A stretch of DNA of 64,000 nucleotides. It comes from Acidobacteriota bacterium (GTDB lineage: Bacteria > Acidobacteriota > Blastocatellia > Pyrinomonadales > Pyrinomonadaceae). Below the pieces are notes generated by a model. The model ran no database searches. It saw nothing but the letters and a program-made list of their open reading frames with translations, and was not told where the DNA came from. Made by a program: the position numbers and the translations under genes. Shown in pieces: positions 49,894 through 59,370 of the stretch; positions within the stretch are counted from its first letter, which is position 1; every line of letters starts with the position of its first letter. The stretch covers positions 1 to 64,000 of the forward strand of contig JAHBSL010000016.1 in NCBI GenBank assembly GCA_019639135.1, written 5' to 3'.

Positions 49894-51099
49894 TCACCGA
49901 TCAGAAAATGAACAGGTCGCTGCGGCGGCCTTTTCTTTTTGCCGGTCTCTTGTCCAGCCGATAAGGTCGCCCGTAAGCGGCGAATCCTTCGCGACCAATG
50001 TCAGATGGTCGCGCTCGTAATATCTAGCATACTCGACCGCCTGCCCGGCTTTGCACCGCTCGTCAACGAAGGCCTGTTGAAGCTCCGGAAGAACAAGCTC
50101 ATCGGTCAGCCCCTGTGCGATCATCACCGGTGCCGGAATCGGCCGGTTCGGTGTATTCTCTTTCAACCTTTCGCCGAGCGGGCCGCTCGTCGGGTCTTTC
50201 GCGAAGATCGTTTCGCCTGTAATGAACGTCTCTGCCACAAGAAAAAGAGCTTCGGTCCCGGCCAAACACCGCGAGGACATATCGCTGACGACGGGCCGGG
50301 CCAACGGCTTGATGTATTCCTCAAATTTTACGTCAGGGTACGTTCCGCTATACGCAAAGATAATGTAGGACGAAAGGATCTTTCCGACACTGGTCTTTTC
50401 TGCCGCTTTAACAAGACCGGGCAGATCTGTTGCCGGAGCGAGAGCCGCGATGCCATTGATCTTCACATCCGGCGCGTAGCTCGCTGCGAGTATGCCGGTC
50501 CAGAGTGCCGCGTTCCCGCCCTGCGAATGCCCCCAAACGACCACGTTGTCGGAAACATTGATATTTTCGATCTGCTTGAGCGCCCGGATGGAATCGAGTG
50601 CCGAGCGGGCTTGCCCCTCGCCGATCAGATATGGATGCGGGCCTTCGGTCCCGAGCCCGATGTAGTCCGTCGCGACGATGACCCAGCCTTCTGCAAGAGC
50701 CTCTTCGAGAGCCGGAACATTCGCAAACGGCTCATCGAGTACCGAGGGTGCGCAAGCAGGGTCGAAGCCGGTCGTTCCGTGCGTCCAGGCAATAACGTTC
50801 GCAGGCTCCGCCTTTCGCTCTTTTGGTGCGAGAACGATCGCACTCGCCGGGGCCATGGAGCCGTCGAATCGCGTCGTAGAATAGAGCAGCCGCCAGCCAT
50901 TCGCGGTTGCCGGCACCATGCGGGCAAAAGGTTCAATCTTTACAATCTTGCCGGGAGAGGCCGGGAACTCTGGAGAACGAAGGTAGAAATCATCGGGACG
51001 GGCAGGCTTCGTCACCCACCAAAGGACCGCAATAACGGCCAGGGCCAGAAGTACCGCTCCGGCCAACAGCTTAACAAGAAAACTGAGCCAGCGTTTCAT
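49894..51099 (-). CDS. Alpha/beta hydrolase, secretory lipase-like
   Basis: A 401-residue exported hydrolase. An N-terminal transmembrane/signal helix (LVKLLAGAVLLALAVIAVLWW) anchors or exports it. The domain shows VIAWTHGTTGFDPACAPSV (oxyanion region), WVIVATDYIGLGTEGPHPYL, the nucleophile elbow VVWGHSQGGNAALW, an acidic residue in MIAQGLTDELVLP and the catalytic His in YERDHLTLV. The HGTTG and GHSQGG pattern matches the secretory lipase (LIP) family, acting on esters at the envelope. It is third after hflX and the HD phosphodiesterase on the minus strand, 32 bases from the latter. Confidence 0.88.
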   Translation of the reverse strand: MKRWLSFLVKLLAGAVLLALAVIAVLWWVTKPARPDDFYLRSPEFPASPGKIVKIEPFARMVPATANGWRLLYSTTRFDGSMAPASAIVLAPKERKAEPANVIAWTHGTTGFDPACAPSVLDEPFANVPALEEALAEGWVIVATDYIGLGTEGPHPYLIGEGQARSALDSIRALKQIENINVSDNVVVWGHSQGGNAALWTGILAASYAPDVKINGIAALAPATDLPGLVKAAEKTSVGKILSSYIIFAYSGTYPDVKFEEYIKPLARPVVSDMSSRCLAGTEALFLVAETFITGETIFAKDPTSGPLGERLKENTPNRPIPAPVMIAQGLTDELVLPELQQAFVDERCKAGQAVEYARYYERDHLTLVAKDSPLTGDLIGWTRDRQKEKAAAATCSFSDR

Positions 51100-51131
51100 A
51101 TTCTCCTCCCCTTACTCGATCGAGATTAAGG

Positions 51132-53594
51132 CTACGCCGACGAACTCTCGGCCTTTTTCGGCTCAGTGCTATCAGGCTTTTGTGAGCGATCGATCGCTTC
51201 GTCCTCGATCTCGCCACCCGGCGAGACGGGAATGTCGGCCGGGTTTATGTACTTCATACCGCGCTCTTCGCTGTCGAGTTCATCGGGCGTTATCTTATAT
51301 TGCCCCGATTGCGGCGGCGTGTAGCCCGGATAATCGACCCGCGAATGATAGATCGCAACGAGCGAACGGATCATCGATTCCCTGATCTGCGTCAGTTCGC
51401 GAAGCGTCAGGTCGCATTCGTCAAGCTGGTCGTCGCTGACGATCGCATCGATGATCTTCGTGACAATGAACCTTATGTTCTCGGGCGTCGGTTCGGCCAG
51501 CGAGCGGGCAGCGGCTTCGCAGCTATCGGCGATCATCATTATCGCCGCCTCGCGAAACTGCGGCTTCGGTCCGGGGTAACGAAAATCGTTCTCGCTTATC
51601 TCGTTCTCATCTCGGGCTTCGGCTTGCGCTTTCTTGAGGAAATAATGAAGTGTCCGCGTTCCGTGGTGCTGCGGGATAAAGTCGATGATCCGCTGCGGCA
51701 GGCCCATCTCTTTCGCCAACTTAACGCCGTAGGTAACGTGGCTGATAATGATCTTCGCACTCTGTGCCGGCTTTAGCCGGTCGTGCGGGTTCTTGCCGAG
51801 CTGATTCTCAACAAAGTGTTCCGGGGCTGCGGACTTCCCGATGTCATGATAGAGAGCCCCGATCCGCGAGAGAAGTGCATTGCCGCCGACAACCCTGCAA
51901 GCCTCTTCCGCGAGCTGGCCGACCGCGTGCGAGTGCTGGTTCGTACCCGGAGCCCGAAGTGCCAACTGGCCGAGTGCCGGAAGATCGGCATTCGAGAGCT
52001 CGAGCAGCTTGACGTCCGTCAGAATTCCGAAAACGTTCTCAAATACCGGAAGCAGAACGGCCGTAAAGGCCGCGGTCAAAACACCGCTCGCAAGCCCGCA
52101 AGCGACCGATAGCAGGATCGTGTTAAGAATGAAAGGCTGTTGGGTAAAGGCGATCAAGGCGACGGCAACTCCGGCGCTTGCTCCTCCGACCATCGCACCG
52201 GCCAAGGTCACCGTCTGCCGGCTCCGGTAGCGGCCGATGCCGTAGGTTGCGACCGACGAGGCAATGATCGCATAAACCGTGAACTCAAATCCGCGAGGAG
52301 CCAAAAACCCTGCAAGCACCGCCGAAAAGAGCCCAGTGAAAAGAGCTGTTCTCCGGTCGGCAAGCAGCGTCATTACAAGGCTGCCGAATGCGAACGGTAT
52401 CGCGAATGCCCAGATGCTCGGGTCGTTCATCGGCGCTCGGATGTTCTGCGTAGCGGTAAAATCCGCTAACCGAAAGAACATTGACATCAACAGAACCTGC
52501 GTCAGCGTTATCGAGCCGAAAAGAGCGAACGTCTTTGTCTCGGAAAGAGCGAGCCGCGGAACTATCCCGCGGTGCTCGATGAACTTCCAGGCGATCCAAT
52601 AAAGCGCCGAAATGAGCAGCAATAGGCCGAAAAACCGATTCCAGACACGAGTGTTCGCGTAATAATTCTCGATCGCAGATATTTGCGAAAGTACGGCCGG
52701 CGAGATCGTTTCGCCCTGCGTCACGATCCGGTCGCCGCGTTTGAGCGAGACCGCAACAGGCTCGACGCTCTCCGCCACGGCCTGCCTTGCCGCCTCGGTC
52801 GCCGAGCTGTCATAGACGACGCTCGGCTGTATCAATGGTGCCGTCGCAGCGAAAAAGGCCTCTGCTTCCCGTTCGGAAAGGCTTCGGATCTGCCCGAGGC
52901 CTTCCTTGAGCTTCGCCCTCGCGTCTGAGAGCGAGGTCATCGTCGTCATCGGCCGCGTCGCTTGCCGCATCTCAGTTGGCCGTTGGCGATCGACGATGAT
53001 GATCTCGCCTTGAAGAAACTGCCTGTCCTGGTCGCCGAAAATATCGCCGCCCGAGTTCTCCCGTAGTAAGCGGGTTACTGCATCGATCTCATTTAACGTG
53101 AACCTTCGCTGGGCAAAAATATTTCCAAGTTCTTTGCCGCCTGCCCCGCTCCATACAACATTGGCCGGAGCGGCATTAGCATTTGCCCGGTTGGCGGCTG
53201 GAGCTGAATCGATCTTTTTCTGAAGATCTTCCCAGGCCGAACGGAAACTCTGTACCGCTTCTTCGGCTCGCCGCGGTTCATAGACAAAGATCGGCCGCTC
53301 GGCATCGCGGGCAACCTGCCTTATCCGTTCGGTCTCCGCTTCGTCAATGAAATAGATATCTGCCGGTGCGATGATGGTCTCTCGGGCGACATCGCCGGCC
53401 TTATACCCGGCACCACCGATCGAACGCGAGAACGGATTTTCGATGAGAAATGTGGTCGCCAGGGCAAGAACCGCGAAGCCGATCCAAAAGCGCTGGGCCG
53501 ACGTAAGTTTAAAGAATGGCCCACGAATGGCGTCCGCCGCCTTTGAGAGGTAGCGGCCGGCGGGAGATCTGAGGTTCTCCATCTTTTGCTTCAT
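51132..53594 (-). CDS. 7TM-HD phosphodiesterase (PgpH-like, c-di-AMP)
   Basis: An 820-residue membrane protein of the 7TMR-HD class. One N-terminal helix (FWIGFAVLALATTFLI, about 36-52), a large extracytoplasmic 7TMR-HDED domain (about 55-305), seven transmembrane helices (about 315-520), and a cytoplasmic HD domain with NQHSHAVGQLAEEACRV (about 550), the metal-binding LYHDIGKSAAPEHF (about 580), HVTYGVKLAKEMGLP and FIPQHHGTRTLHYF. Relatives PgpH hydrolyse c-di-AMP to pApA. It follows hflX by 15 bases, whereas elsewhere it usually lies with phoH/ybeY. The C-terminal tail is Ser/Glu-rich. The cyclic-nucleotide substrate is inferred from family. Confidence 0.9.
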   Translation of the reverse strand: MKQKMENLRSPAGRYLSKAADAIRGPFFKLTSAQRFWIGFAVLALATTFLIENPFSRSIGGAGYKAGDVARETIIAPADIYFIDEAETERIRQVARDAERPIFVYEPRRAEEAVQSFRSAWEDLQKKIDSAPAANRANANAAPANVVWSGAGGKELGNIFAQRRFTLNEIDAVTRLLRENSGGDIFGDQDRQFLQGEIIIVDRQRPTEMRQATRPMTTMTSLSDARAKLKEGLGQIRSLSEREAEAFFAATAPLIQPSVVYDSSATEAARQAVAESVEPVAVSLKRGDRIVTQGETISPAVLSQISAIENYYANTRVWNRFFGLLLLISALYWIAWKFIEHRGIVPRLALSETKTFALFGSITLTQVLLMSMFFRLADFTATQNIRAPMNDPSIWAFAIPFAFGSLVMTLLADRRTALFTGLFSAVLAGFLAPRGFEFTVYAIIASSVATYGIGRYRSRQTVTLAGAMVGGASAGVAVALIAFTQQPFILNTILLSVACGLASGVLTAAFTAVLLPVFENVFGILTDVKLLELSNADLPALGQLALRAPGTNQHSHAVGQLAEEACRVVGGNALLSRIGALYHDIGKSAAPEHFVENQLGKNPHDRLKPAQSAKIIISHVTYGVKLAKEMGLPQRIIDFIPQHHGTRTLHYFLKKAQAEARDENEISENDFRYPGPKPQFREAAIMMIADSCEAAARSLAEPTPENIRFIVTKIIDAIVSDDQLDECDLTLRELTQIRESMIRSLVAIYHSRVDYPGYTPPQSGQYKITPDELDSEERGMKYINPADIPVSPGGEIEDEAIDRSQKPDSTEPKKAESSSA

Positions 53595-53609
53595 AGTTCC
53601 GCTCCCGTT

Positions 53610-55307
53610 CTAGACCGATTGCGTTGCCGCAAGTTCCGAGGAGCCGATGGCGATCCCGATCTTCGAGAGCATCTCCCCAAGTCCCTCGCCGCGAATAGCT
53701 GAAATTGCCACGCAATCGCGGTTACTGTCAAGCGTTACCTGCCGGCGAAGTTCGTCCAGTGACTCTGGCGATGCGGCGTCCGCTTTGTTCAGGACGACGA
53801 TCTCACGAACCTTGCCGTAGCCTAGTTCGCTGATGATCTTCTCTACAGAGTCGATCTGCTGAAGGGCTCGCGGGTTTGCCGCATCAACTACATGAAGCAG
53901 CAAATCGCTTTCCTGGATCTCTTCGAGCGTCGCACGAAAAGCCGCAACCAGGTCCTTCGGCAGGTCGCGGATAAAGCCGACCGTATCGTTGATGATGACC
54001 TCACGTTCTTCGGGCAGCCTCAACCGCCGAGAGGTAGGGTCGAGCGTCGCAAACATCTTCCGCTCGGCATAGACCTCTGACCGCGTCAGCACATTGAGCA
54101 GCGTCGATTTTCCGGCGTTCGTGTAGCCGACCAGCGAGATAACCGGCAGGTCTCGCTGAACGCGTGCCTTTCGCCGCTCTTGCCGCTGCCGGGCGAGCCC
54201 TTCGACCTGCTTTTCGAGCTGCGAGATGCGGTCACGGACGCGCCGCCGGTCGGTTTCGAGTTTGGTCTCTCCCGGGCCGCGTCCGCCGATGCCGCCTGCC
54301 AGCCGCGAAAAGGCCGAATCCTGTCCGGCGATCAGCCGCGGCAGCATATATCGGAGTTGGGCCAGCTCGACCTGCAGCTTACCTTCCCGCGACTGGGCAC
54401 GTTGGGCAAAGATGTCGAGGATAAGCTGCGGGCGATCGATAACCTTGAGGTCGGTCGCCTTCGAGATCTCGCGGACCTGTGCGGGTGAGAGTTCCTGATC
54501 GAAGACTATGAGATCAGCCCCGAGCTGCATCGAGCGGATGAGCAGGTCCTGCAATTTGCCGCGGCCAAGTACGGTCTTTGGGTCGACCTGCGGCCGCCGC
54601 TGAATTATTGTGTCAACAACCATCACATCCGCCGAAAGAGCAAGCTCGCGAAGCTCGGCCATCGATTCTTCGGCGTCCATCGCCGCTCCGGTCGAGATGC
54701 CAACGAGGATCGCACGTTCGCGGGCTCCCTGGCCGCTGCGTGCGGTCTTGCGAACGCGAACCATCTCGCTCTCAAGTGAAGTGATGAGCTCGATAAAATC
54801 AGTTTCAAGGTTTGCCGGTATCGCAGGCGAAAGGAACGCGAAAGGCTCTGCATCGCCATTGCTCGCGATCGCCTCGGCATTGCCCGGTAGCAGATGGGCA
54901 GCGTGGACAAGTCCCGGAAGCCCGGTGCCGCGGTCAACCTGGATGATCGCCATCAGGTCGAGCCGAAGCAAGGCAAGGTCCGTGAGGTCGTCCTGCGTCA
55001 GCTTTTCATTCTGCAGATGAGTGTGAACGCACCGCAGGCCGCGGAAACGGCCCGAGCCCGCACGCGAACGGCCGAAGTCGGGCATCTCGATGCTTTTCGC
55101 ATCGCCGACCATCACGTATTCGACCTGTCCCTTTCGGTTGATCAACACGCCGACCTGCCGGCCGGTCTCGTTCGATATCTCCGACATCTGGCGGGCAAGT
55201 TCATTTGAGATGATGGAATCCTGCGGAACCCGCCGCGACGCGAGCTTTTCGATCCGCTTTAGCTGATTGTGCTTAAGCCCCTTTACGAAGCCGTGGACAG
55301 TACTGAT
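53610..55307 (-). CDS. hflX: GTPase HflX, probable AUC start
   Basis: An HflX-family ribosome-splitting GTPase. The HflX domain has LGRGKLQDLL, GADLIVFDQELSPAQVREIS, GGIGGRGPGETKLETDRR; the G domain has VSLVGYTNAGKSTLLNVLT (P-loop), DPTSRRLRLPE (switch I), DTVGFIRDLP and NKAD. From the first ATG at 55187 the protein is 525 residues but misses the conserved N-terminal block: the 40 in-frame codons upstream read as HflX-like (GFVKGLKHNQLKRIEKL, RRVPQDSIISNELARQ). The only initiation site with a strong ribosome signal is GGAGG (55319-55315) seven bases before an ATC at 55307, in frame, giving 565 residues. ATG, GTG and TTG are absent in that span. Confidence 0.85.
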   Translation of the reverse strand: MSTVHGFVKGLKHNQLKRIEKLASRRVPQDSIISNELARQMSEISNETGRQVGVLINRKGQVEYVMVGDAKSIEMPDFGRSRAGSGRFRGLRCVHTHLQNEKLTQDDLTDLALLRLDLMAIIQVDRGTGLPGLVHAAHLLPGNAEAIASNGDAEPFAFLSPAIPANLETDFIELITSLESEMVRVRKTARSGQGARERAILVGISTGAAMDAEESMAELRELALSADVMVVDTIIQRRPQVDPKTVLGRGKLQDLLIRSMQLGADLIVFDQELSPAQVREISKATDLKVIDRPQLILDIFAQRAQSREGKLQVELAQLRYMLPRLIAGQDSAFSRLAGGIGGRGPGETKLETDRRRVRDRISQLEKQVEGLARQRQERRKARVQRDLPVISLVGYTNAGKSTLLNVLTRSEVYAERKMFATLDPTSRRLRLPEEREVIINDTVGFIRDLPKDLVAAFRATLEEIQESDLLLHVVDAANPRALQQIDSVEKIISELGYGKVREIVVLNKADAASPESLDELRRQVTLDSNRDCVAISAIRGEGLGEMLSKIGIAIGSSELAATQSV

Positions 55308-55327
55308 ATCGCTACCTCCAAAACGAT

Positions 55328-55339
55328 ATTATAGCAGAT
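55328..55339 (-). promoter_or_regulatory. Extended -10 promoter of hflX
   Basis: On the minus strand TGC-TATAAT (-10 at 55333-55328, preceded by TG in the extended -10 position) lies about nine bases before the GGAGG of hflX. No good -35 is seen, as usual for extended -10 promoters. The transcript would start near 55321, leaving a very short leader. Confidence 0.55.
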
Positions 55340-55431
55340 TCGGCAATGGCCTCCCGGGCCTCCTGCGAGTGTTCGAAGCGGCATCCGTTTGATTAGCGGT
55401 TTTCAATTCGCGATAATTTCCTTTTACACAA

Positions 55432-56871
55432 ATGTCCAGTAACTTATCACCCAACGCGAGCTACAGCCTCACCCTTCGCGTAAAGATCCACAACAAGCCC
55501 GGAAAGCTCGGCGAGATCACGACCGCCATCGGCCGCACCGGCGGCGACATCGAAGGCATAGACATCGCAAGCGTCGGCAAAGATTTCCTTATCCGCGACA
55601 TCACCGTTAACGCCTCGAGCGAAACGCATGACAAAGAGATCATCGAATCGCTCCGGGATATTGACGGCGTTGAGGTCATCCACGTCAGCGACCGCACGTT
55701 CCTGATGCACCTTGGCGGAAAGATCGAGATGGTCTCGAAAGCTCCGCTCAAAACGCGGTCCGATCTTTCGATGGCATATACGCCCGGCGTAGCCCGCGTC
55801 TGCCAGGCCATTCACAAAGATCCCGAAAAGGTCTTTAACCTGACGATCAAGAAAAACACCGTCGCCGTCGTCTCGGATGGAACGGCCGTTCTCGGGCTTG
55901 GCGACATCGGCCCGGCGGCTGCGATGCCGGTGATGGAAGGCAAGGCACAGCTCTTCAAGGAGTTCGGCGGCGTCGATGCCTTCCCGATCTGCCTGAATAC
56001 GAAAGACCCGCACGAGATCGTTCAAACGATCAAAAATATCGCCGTAGCTTTCGGCGGCATTAATCTTGAGGATATCTCCGCTCCGCGTTGCTTTGAGATC
56101 GAGGAACGGCTAAAGGAAGAACTCGACATCCCGGTCTTTCACGACGATCAGCATGGCACCGCCGTCGTCGTACTGGCGGCATTGATCAACGCGCTGAAGA
56201 TCATCGGGAAGCGGATGGAAGATATCAAGGTCGTTGTAAACGGCATTGGAGCGGCTGGCGTCGCCTGCTCAAAGATCGTAATGGCCGCCGGCGTAAAGAA
56301 CATCGTCGGCTGCGATACCGTCGGAGCTATCTATGACGGCCGTAAGGAACACATGAACTGGGTCAAGGATTGGTACGCCCGCAATACGAATCCGAACAAA
56401 GAGAAAGGTAAGGTCCACGATGTGATCGCCGGTGCGGACGTATTCTTCGGCCTTTCGGCACCGGGAACGATCACCATCGACGACCTCAAAAAGATGAATA
56501 CCGACCCGATAGTCTTCGCGATGGCAAACCCGGTTCCGGAGATAATGCCGGAAGAGGCCGAGGGCCATGTGGCCGTAATGGCGACCGGGCGATCGGACTA
56601 CCCGAACCAGATCAACAACGTGCTCTGCTTCCCCGGCATCTTCCGCGGAGCGTTGAATTGCCGGGCGTCGCGGATCAATGAACAGATGAAGCTCGCTGCC
56701 GCAAATGCCATTGCAGGGATCATCGGCGATGATGAGCTGCATCCGGATTACATCATTCCCTCGGTGTTCGACCGGCGGGTCGGCGAGGCCGTCGCCGCCG
56801 AGGTCGAAGAGGCAGCGTATGCTTCGGGCGTTGCTCGCCGGAGCCGTTCAAACGCGGAGACCGAGTTCTGA
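55432..56871 (+). CDS. NAD(P)-dependent malic enzyme with ACT domain
   Basis: A 479-residue malic enzyme that oxidatively decarboxylates malate to pyruvate. An N-terminal ACT domain (about 10-90, [33 protein letters not shown]) suggests allosteric control by an amino acid or other metabolite. The catalytic part has [70 protein letters not shown], and the NAD site [20 protein letters not shown]-fused malic enzymes are a distinct prokaryotic architecture. A strong terminator follows. Confidence 0.95.
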   Translation: MSSNLSPNASYSLTLRVKIHNKPGKLGEITTAIGRTGGDIEGIDIASVGKDFLIRDITVNASSETHDKEIIESLRDIDGVEVIHVSDRTFLMHLGGKIEMVSKAPLKTRSDLSMAYTPGVARVCQAIHKDPEKVFNLTIKKNTVAVVSDGTAVLGLGDIGPAAAMPVMEGKAQLFKEFGGVDAFPICLNTKDPHEIVQTIKNIAVAFGGINLEDISAPRCFEIEERLKEELDIPVFHDDQHGTAVVVLAALINALKIIGKRMEDIKVVVNGIGAAGVACSKIVMAAGVKNIVGCDTVGAIYDGRKEHMNWVKDWYARNTNPNKEKGKVHDVIAGADVFFGLSAPGTITIDDLKKMNTDPIVFAMANPVPEIMPEEAEGHVAVMATGRSDYPNQINNVLCFPGIFRGALNCRASRINEQMKLAAANAIAGIIGDDELHPDYIIPSVFDRRVGEAVAAEVEEAAYASGVARRSRSNAETEF

Positions 56872-56902
56872 CCTTGAGCGGCGACAAAACTATTACACCC
56901 TC

Positions 56903-56937
56903 AGAACGGCTCCGGGCTTACGCTTCGGGGCCGTTCT
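56903..56937 (+). terminator. Rho-independent terminator
   Basis: AGAACGGCTCCG (56903-56914) pairs with CGGGGCCGTTCT (56926-56937) in a twelve-pair stem with one T-G pair and an eleven-base loop. The downstream tract is T-rich but broken (tgtgtatatt). It ends the malic enzyme message. Confidence 0.7.
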
Positions 56938-56989
56938 TGTGTATATTACTGGTGATCGCCCTGCCTTCGGTCATTTCACATTAAAGATA

Positions 56990-57634
56990 ATGATACAGGC
57001 ACGCCTGAAAGCTCTATCGGTCGAAGAGGTAGCAAATTCGCTGACCCACGGCTTTGGGCTGCTTCTCAGCATTGCTGGTTTCGTCTTTCTCCTTGCCCTG
57101 GCAGTAACCAAAGGCGACGGTTGGCACATTGCGAGTGCGGTCGTTTACGGCCTCTCGCTCGTCATCCTCTACGCCGCCTCGACGCTTTATCATTCGGCCA
57201 CTGACGAGCACAAAAAATACCGCCTCCAGCTCATCGACCATTGCTGCATCTACCTGCTGATCGCCGGCAGCTATACGCCATTCCTTTTGCTCCTAATGCG
57301 GGATACGTTCGGGTTCGGGCTCCTCGCGTTCGTGTGGGCTTTCGCTCTCTTCGGCATCGCGATTAAAATTATCTTCCGCGGGCGATACAATGCAGTCGGT
57401 GTTGTCTCTTACCTGGCTATGGGTTGGGTCGGTATCATTGCTATCCAACCGCTTTACGTGATGCTCGGCTGGGAACCGTTAGCCCTCGTTCTAGGCGGCG
57501 GCCTTAGCTACTCGCTTGGAGTCGTATTTTTCGGTTGGCACAGCCTCCGCCATCACCATGCGATCTGGCACGGTTTCGTCCTCGGCGGAAGCATCCTTCA
57601 CTACCTCGCCATCGTGCTTTTCGTGGTTCGCTGA
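56990..57634 (+). CDS. Hemolysin III family membrane protein
   Basis: A 214-residue seven-helix membrane protein of the YqfA/hemolysin III (PAQR-like) family: EEVANSLTHGFGLLLSIAGF with the family His, then LYAASTLYHSATDEHKKYRLQLIDHCCIYLLIAGSYTPFLLLLM holding the zinc-site residues (YHS..., DH), and HSLRHHHAIWHGFVLGGSILHYLAIVLFV with the C-terminal His motif. The family resembles adiponectin receptors; in bacteria its role is uncertain despite the name. The ATG at 56990 is chosen; the upstream open frame lies over the malic enzyme end and terminator. Confidence 0.94.
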   Translation: MIQARLKALSVEEVANSLTHGFGLLLSIAGFVFLLALAVTKGDGWHIASAVVYGLSLVILYAASTLYHSATDEHKKYRLQLIDHCCIYLLIAGSYTPFLLLLMRDTFGFGLLAFVWAFALFGIAIKIIFRGRYNAVGVVSYLAMGWVGIIAIQPLYVMLGWEPLALVLGGGLSYSLGVVFFGWHSLRHHHAIWHGFVLGGSILHYLAIVLFVVR

Positions 57635-57784
57635 AACCCCTTCCGAGCTTTGGTATGGCTAGTATAGTGAGCCGTTAGAAAAATCGGAATTTTGTAAAGT
57701 TCTCAAGTTTCGGCTATTATTCCGTTACTCTTCAACAACTCGGACTTTGCGGCCCATTTCTTTTGGGCTTTCTGTTTCGGATCC

Positions 57785-57811
57785 TTACCGGCATCTCACA
57801 TATGTCGGTAA
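57785..57811 (+). promoter_or_regulatory. Leader hairpin before the CSLREA gene
   Basis: TTACCGGCAT (57785-57794) pairs with ATGTCGGTAA (57802-57811) in a ten-pair stem with one G-T pair and a seven-base loop, 33 bases before the ATG and just upstream of the GGAGG. A smaller GCCC/GGGC hairpin lies at about 57752-57768. There is no T run, so it looks like a leader or mRNA-stability element rather than a terminator. Confidence 0.45.
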
Positions 57812-57844
57812 ACGATCCTTGACCAACTAACTGGAGGACACAAA

Positions 57845-59347
57845 ATGAGATCAATCAAGACCGGTATATCCGCTTTTCTTCTGTTTACTTTTTTGAGCGT
57901 TTCGGCCTTTGCAGCGACCTTTACGGTGACAAAGACCGCTGATACGAACGATGGCATCTGCGATGCCGACTGCTCGCTCCGCGAAGCGGTGGCGGCCGCG
58001 AATGCGGCAGGTTCGGACGACTCGATCGTATTTTCGAGCCTTTTTGACTCACCGCAGATCATTACACTTTCCGGTTCCGAGATCGTGATCAACAATGCCG
58101 GTGCTCTTACGATCACAGGACCGGGGGCGAATCTACTTACGGTCAGCGGCAACAACACGAGCCGCATTTTTCAGAATACGGTCGGGGCAGTAACGTCAAT
58201 GAGCGGTATGACCTTGACCGGAGGTAACGGTGTCAGCACGTTCAACAACAATAGCGGCGGTGCGATACAGAATTCCGGAAACATGACCCTTACCGCGATG
58301 ATAATCACCGGAAACACAACCTCCGGTTCGGCCGGCGGGATAAGAAACAGCAGTACCGGCAGCCAGCTCACGATCAACGGCTGCATTATCTCGAACAACA
58401 CCTCGACCGGGAGTTCGGCGGGCGGTGTCCAAAACTTCAGTACCAGCACTTTGATCGTGAATAATTCGACGTTTACCGGCAACTTAAGCGGCGGCGGTTC
58501 TGTCGGCGGCGGAGCAATGCAGGTTAATGGAACCGCAAGGATCACCAACTCGACATTCTCGGGAAATACGAGTAATACGACAGGCGGAGGCGGTGCTCTG
58601 AATGTTAACGGTGCTTCGATAGTTATCACGAACGTGACGATAAGCGGAAACTCTGCCCCAAACAACGGCGGCGGTATTCATCGCGGCTCTTCAAACGTCA
58701 ATTTCTTCATTCGCAATTCGATCGTAGCCGGAAACAACGGTACCGCATCATCTCCCGATGTGACGAACACAGCGGGCGGCCTCCAGTCCGAAGGAAACAA
58801 CATAATCGGGAACGTCGGCACCAGCACCGGCTGGGTGGCTTCGGATCTTCTGAACACAGCTCCGCTGCTTGGCCCGTTGGCCGATAACGGCGGCTTCGGA
58901 CAGACATTCCTTCCGCAGGCAGGATCGCCGGCCATCGACGCCGGACAGAACTGCGTCCGTGATCTTACCTGTTCCGCGAACAATCCGCCGGCAGCCGTTA
59001 CCGAGGATCAGCGCGGAATCTCGCGTTTGACGAACGGAAATGTTGATATCGGAGCGGTCGAGGTAGCGGCCGCCGCTCCGGTCAGCGTTGGCGGACGAGT
59101 ATTTTCGAGCGCGGGTGTTGCACTTCCGCTCGCACTTGTCTCGGTCACGGACGGCAACGAGACCCGGTACTTCATCACCAATAGTTTCGGGTATTACAGC
59201 TTTGAAGGATTGACGGCCGGAACCGAGTACACGGTCTCTGTCAGCAGCAAGGCCGCCTCGTACACACCGCAGGTCGTCACACCCGCGAACGACATATCTG
59301 ATCTGGACTTTCTGCCGGCAATGATGCTGAAGGCAGACGAGAAATAA
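57845..59347 (+). CDS. Secreted CSLREA-domain beta-helix protein
   Basis: A 500-residue secreted protein. The signal peptide (ISAFLLFTFLSVSAFA) is followed by the CSLREA domain TVTKTADTNDGICDADCSLREAVAAANA. A right-handed beta-helix then has many short repeats with Asn/Gly/Thr-rich turns (SGGAIQNSG, GNTTSGSAGGIRNSS, GGGAMQVNG, GGGGALNVNG, NNGGGIHRG), a PLLGPLADNGGFGQTFLPQAGSPAIDAG segment typical of the family, and a C-terminal carboxypeptidase-regulatory-like domain (VGGRVFSSAGVALPLALVSVTDG). Such proteins are cell-surface or adhesin-like. GGAGG sits seven bases before the ATG. Ligand unknown. Confidence 0.93.
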   Translation: MRSIKTGISAFLLFTFLSVSAFAATFTVTKTADTNDGICDADCSLREAVAAANAAGSDDSIVFSSLFDSPQIITLSGSEIVINNAGALTITGPGANLLTVSGNNTSRIFQNTVGAVTSMSGMTLTGGNGVSTFNNNSGGAIQNSGNMTLTAMIITGNTTSGSAGGIRNSSTGSQLTINGCIISNNTSTGSSAGGVQNFSTSTLIVNNSTFTGNLSGGGSVGGGAMQVNGTARITNSTFSGNTSNTTGGGGALNVNGASIVITNVTISGNSAPNNGGGIHRGSSNVNFFIRNSIVAGNNGTASSPDVTNTAGGLQSEGNNIIGNVGTSTGWVASDLLNTAPLLGPLADNGGFGQTFLPQAGSPAIDAGQNCVRDLTCSANNPPAAVTEDQRGISRLTNGNVDIGAVEVAAAAPVSVGGRVFSSAGVALPLALVSVTDGNETRYFITNSFGYYSFEGLTAGTEYTVSVSSKAASYTPQVVTPANDISDLDFLPAMMLKADEK

Positions 59348-59370
59348 ATGGGCGGGCTCCCACCCGTTCT

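Noticed and set aside
49939-51129. 396-codon open frame opposite the lipase gene
   Set aside because: Antisense shadow; Arg/Cys-rich composition and no domain, whereas the minus strand has a complete alpha/beta hydrolase.
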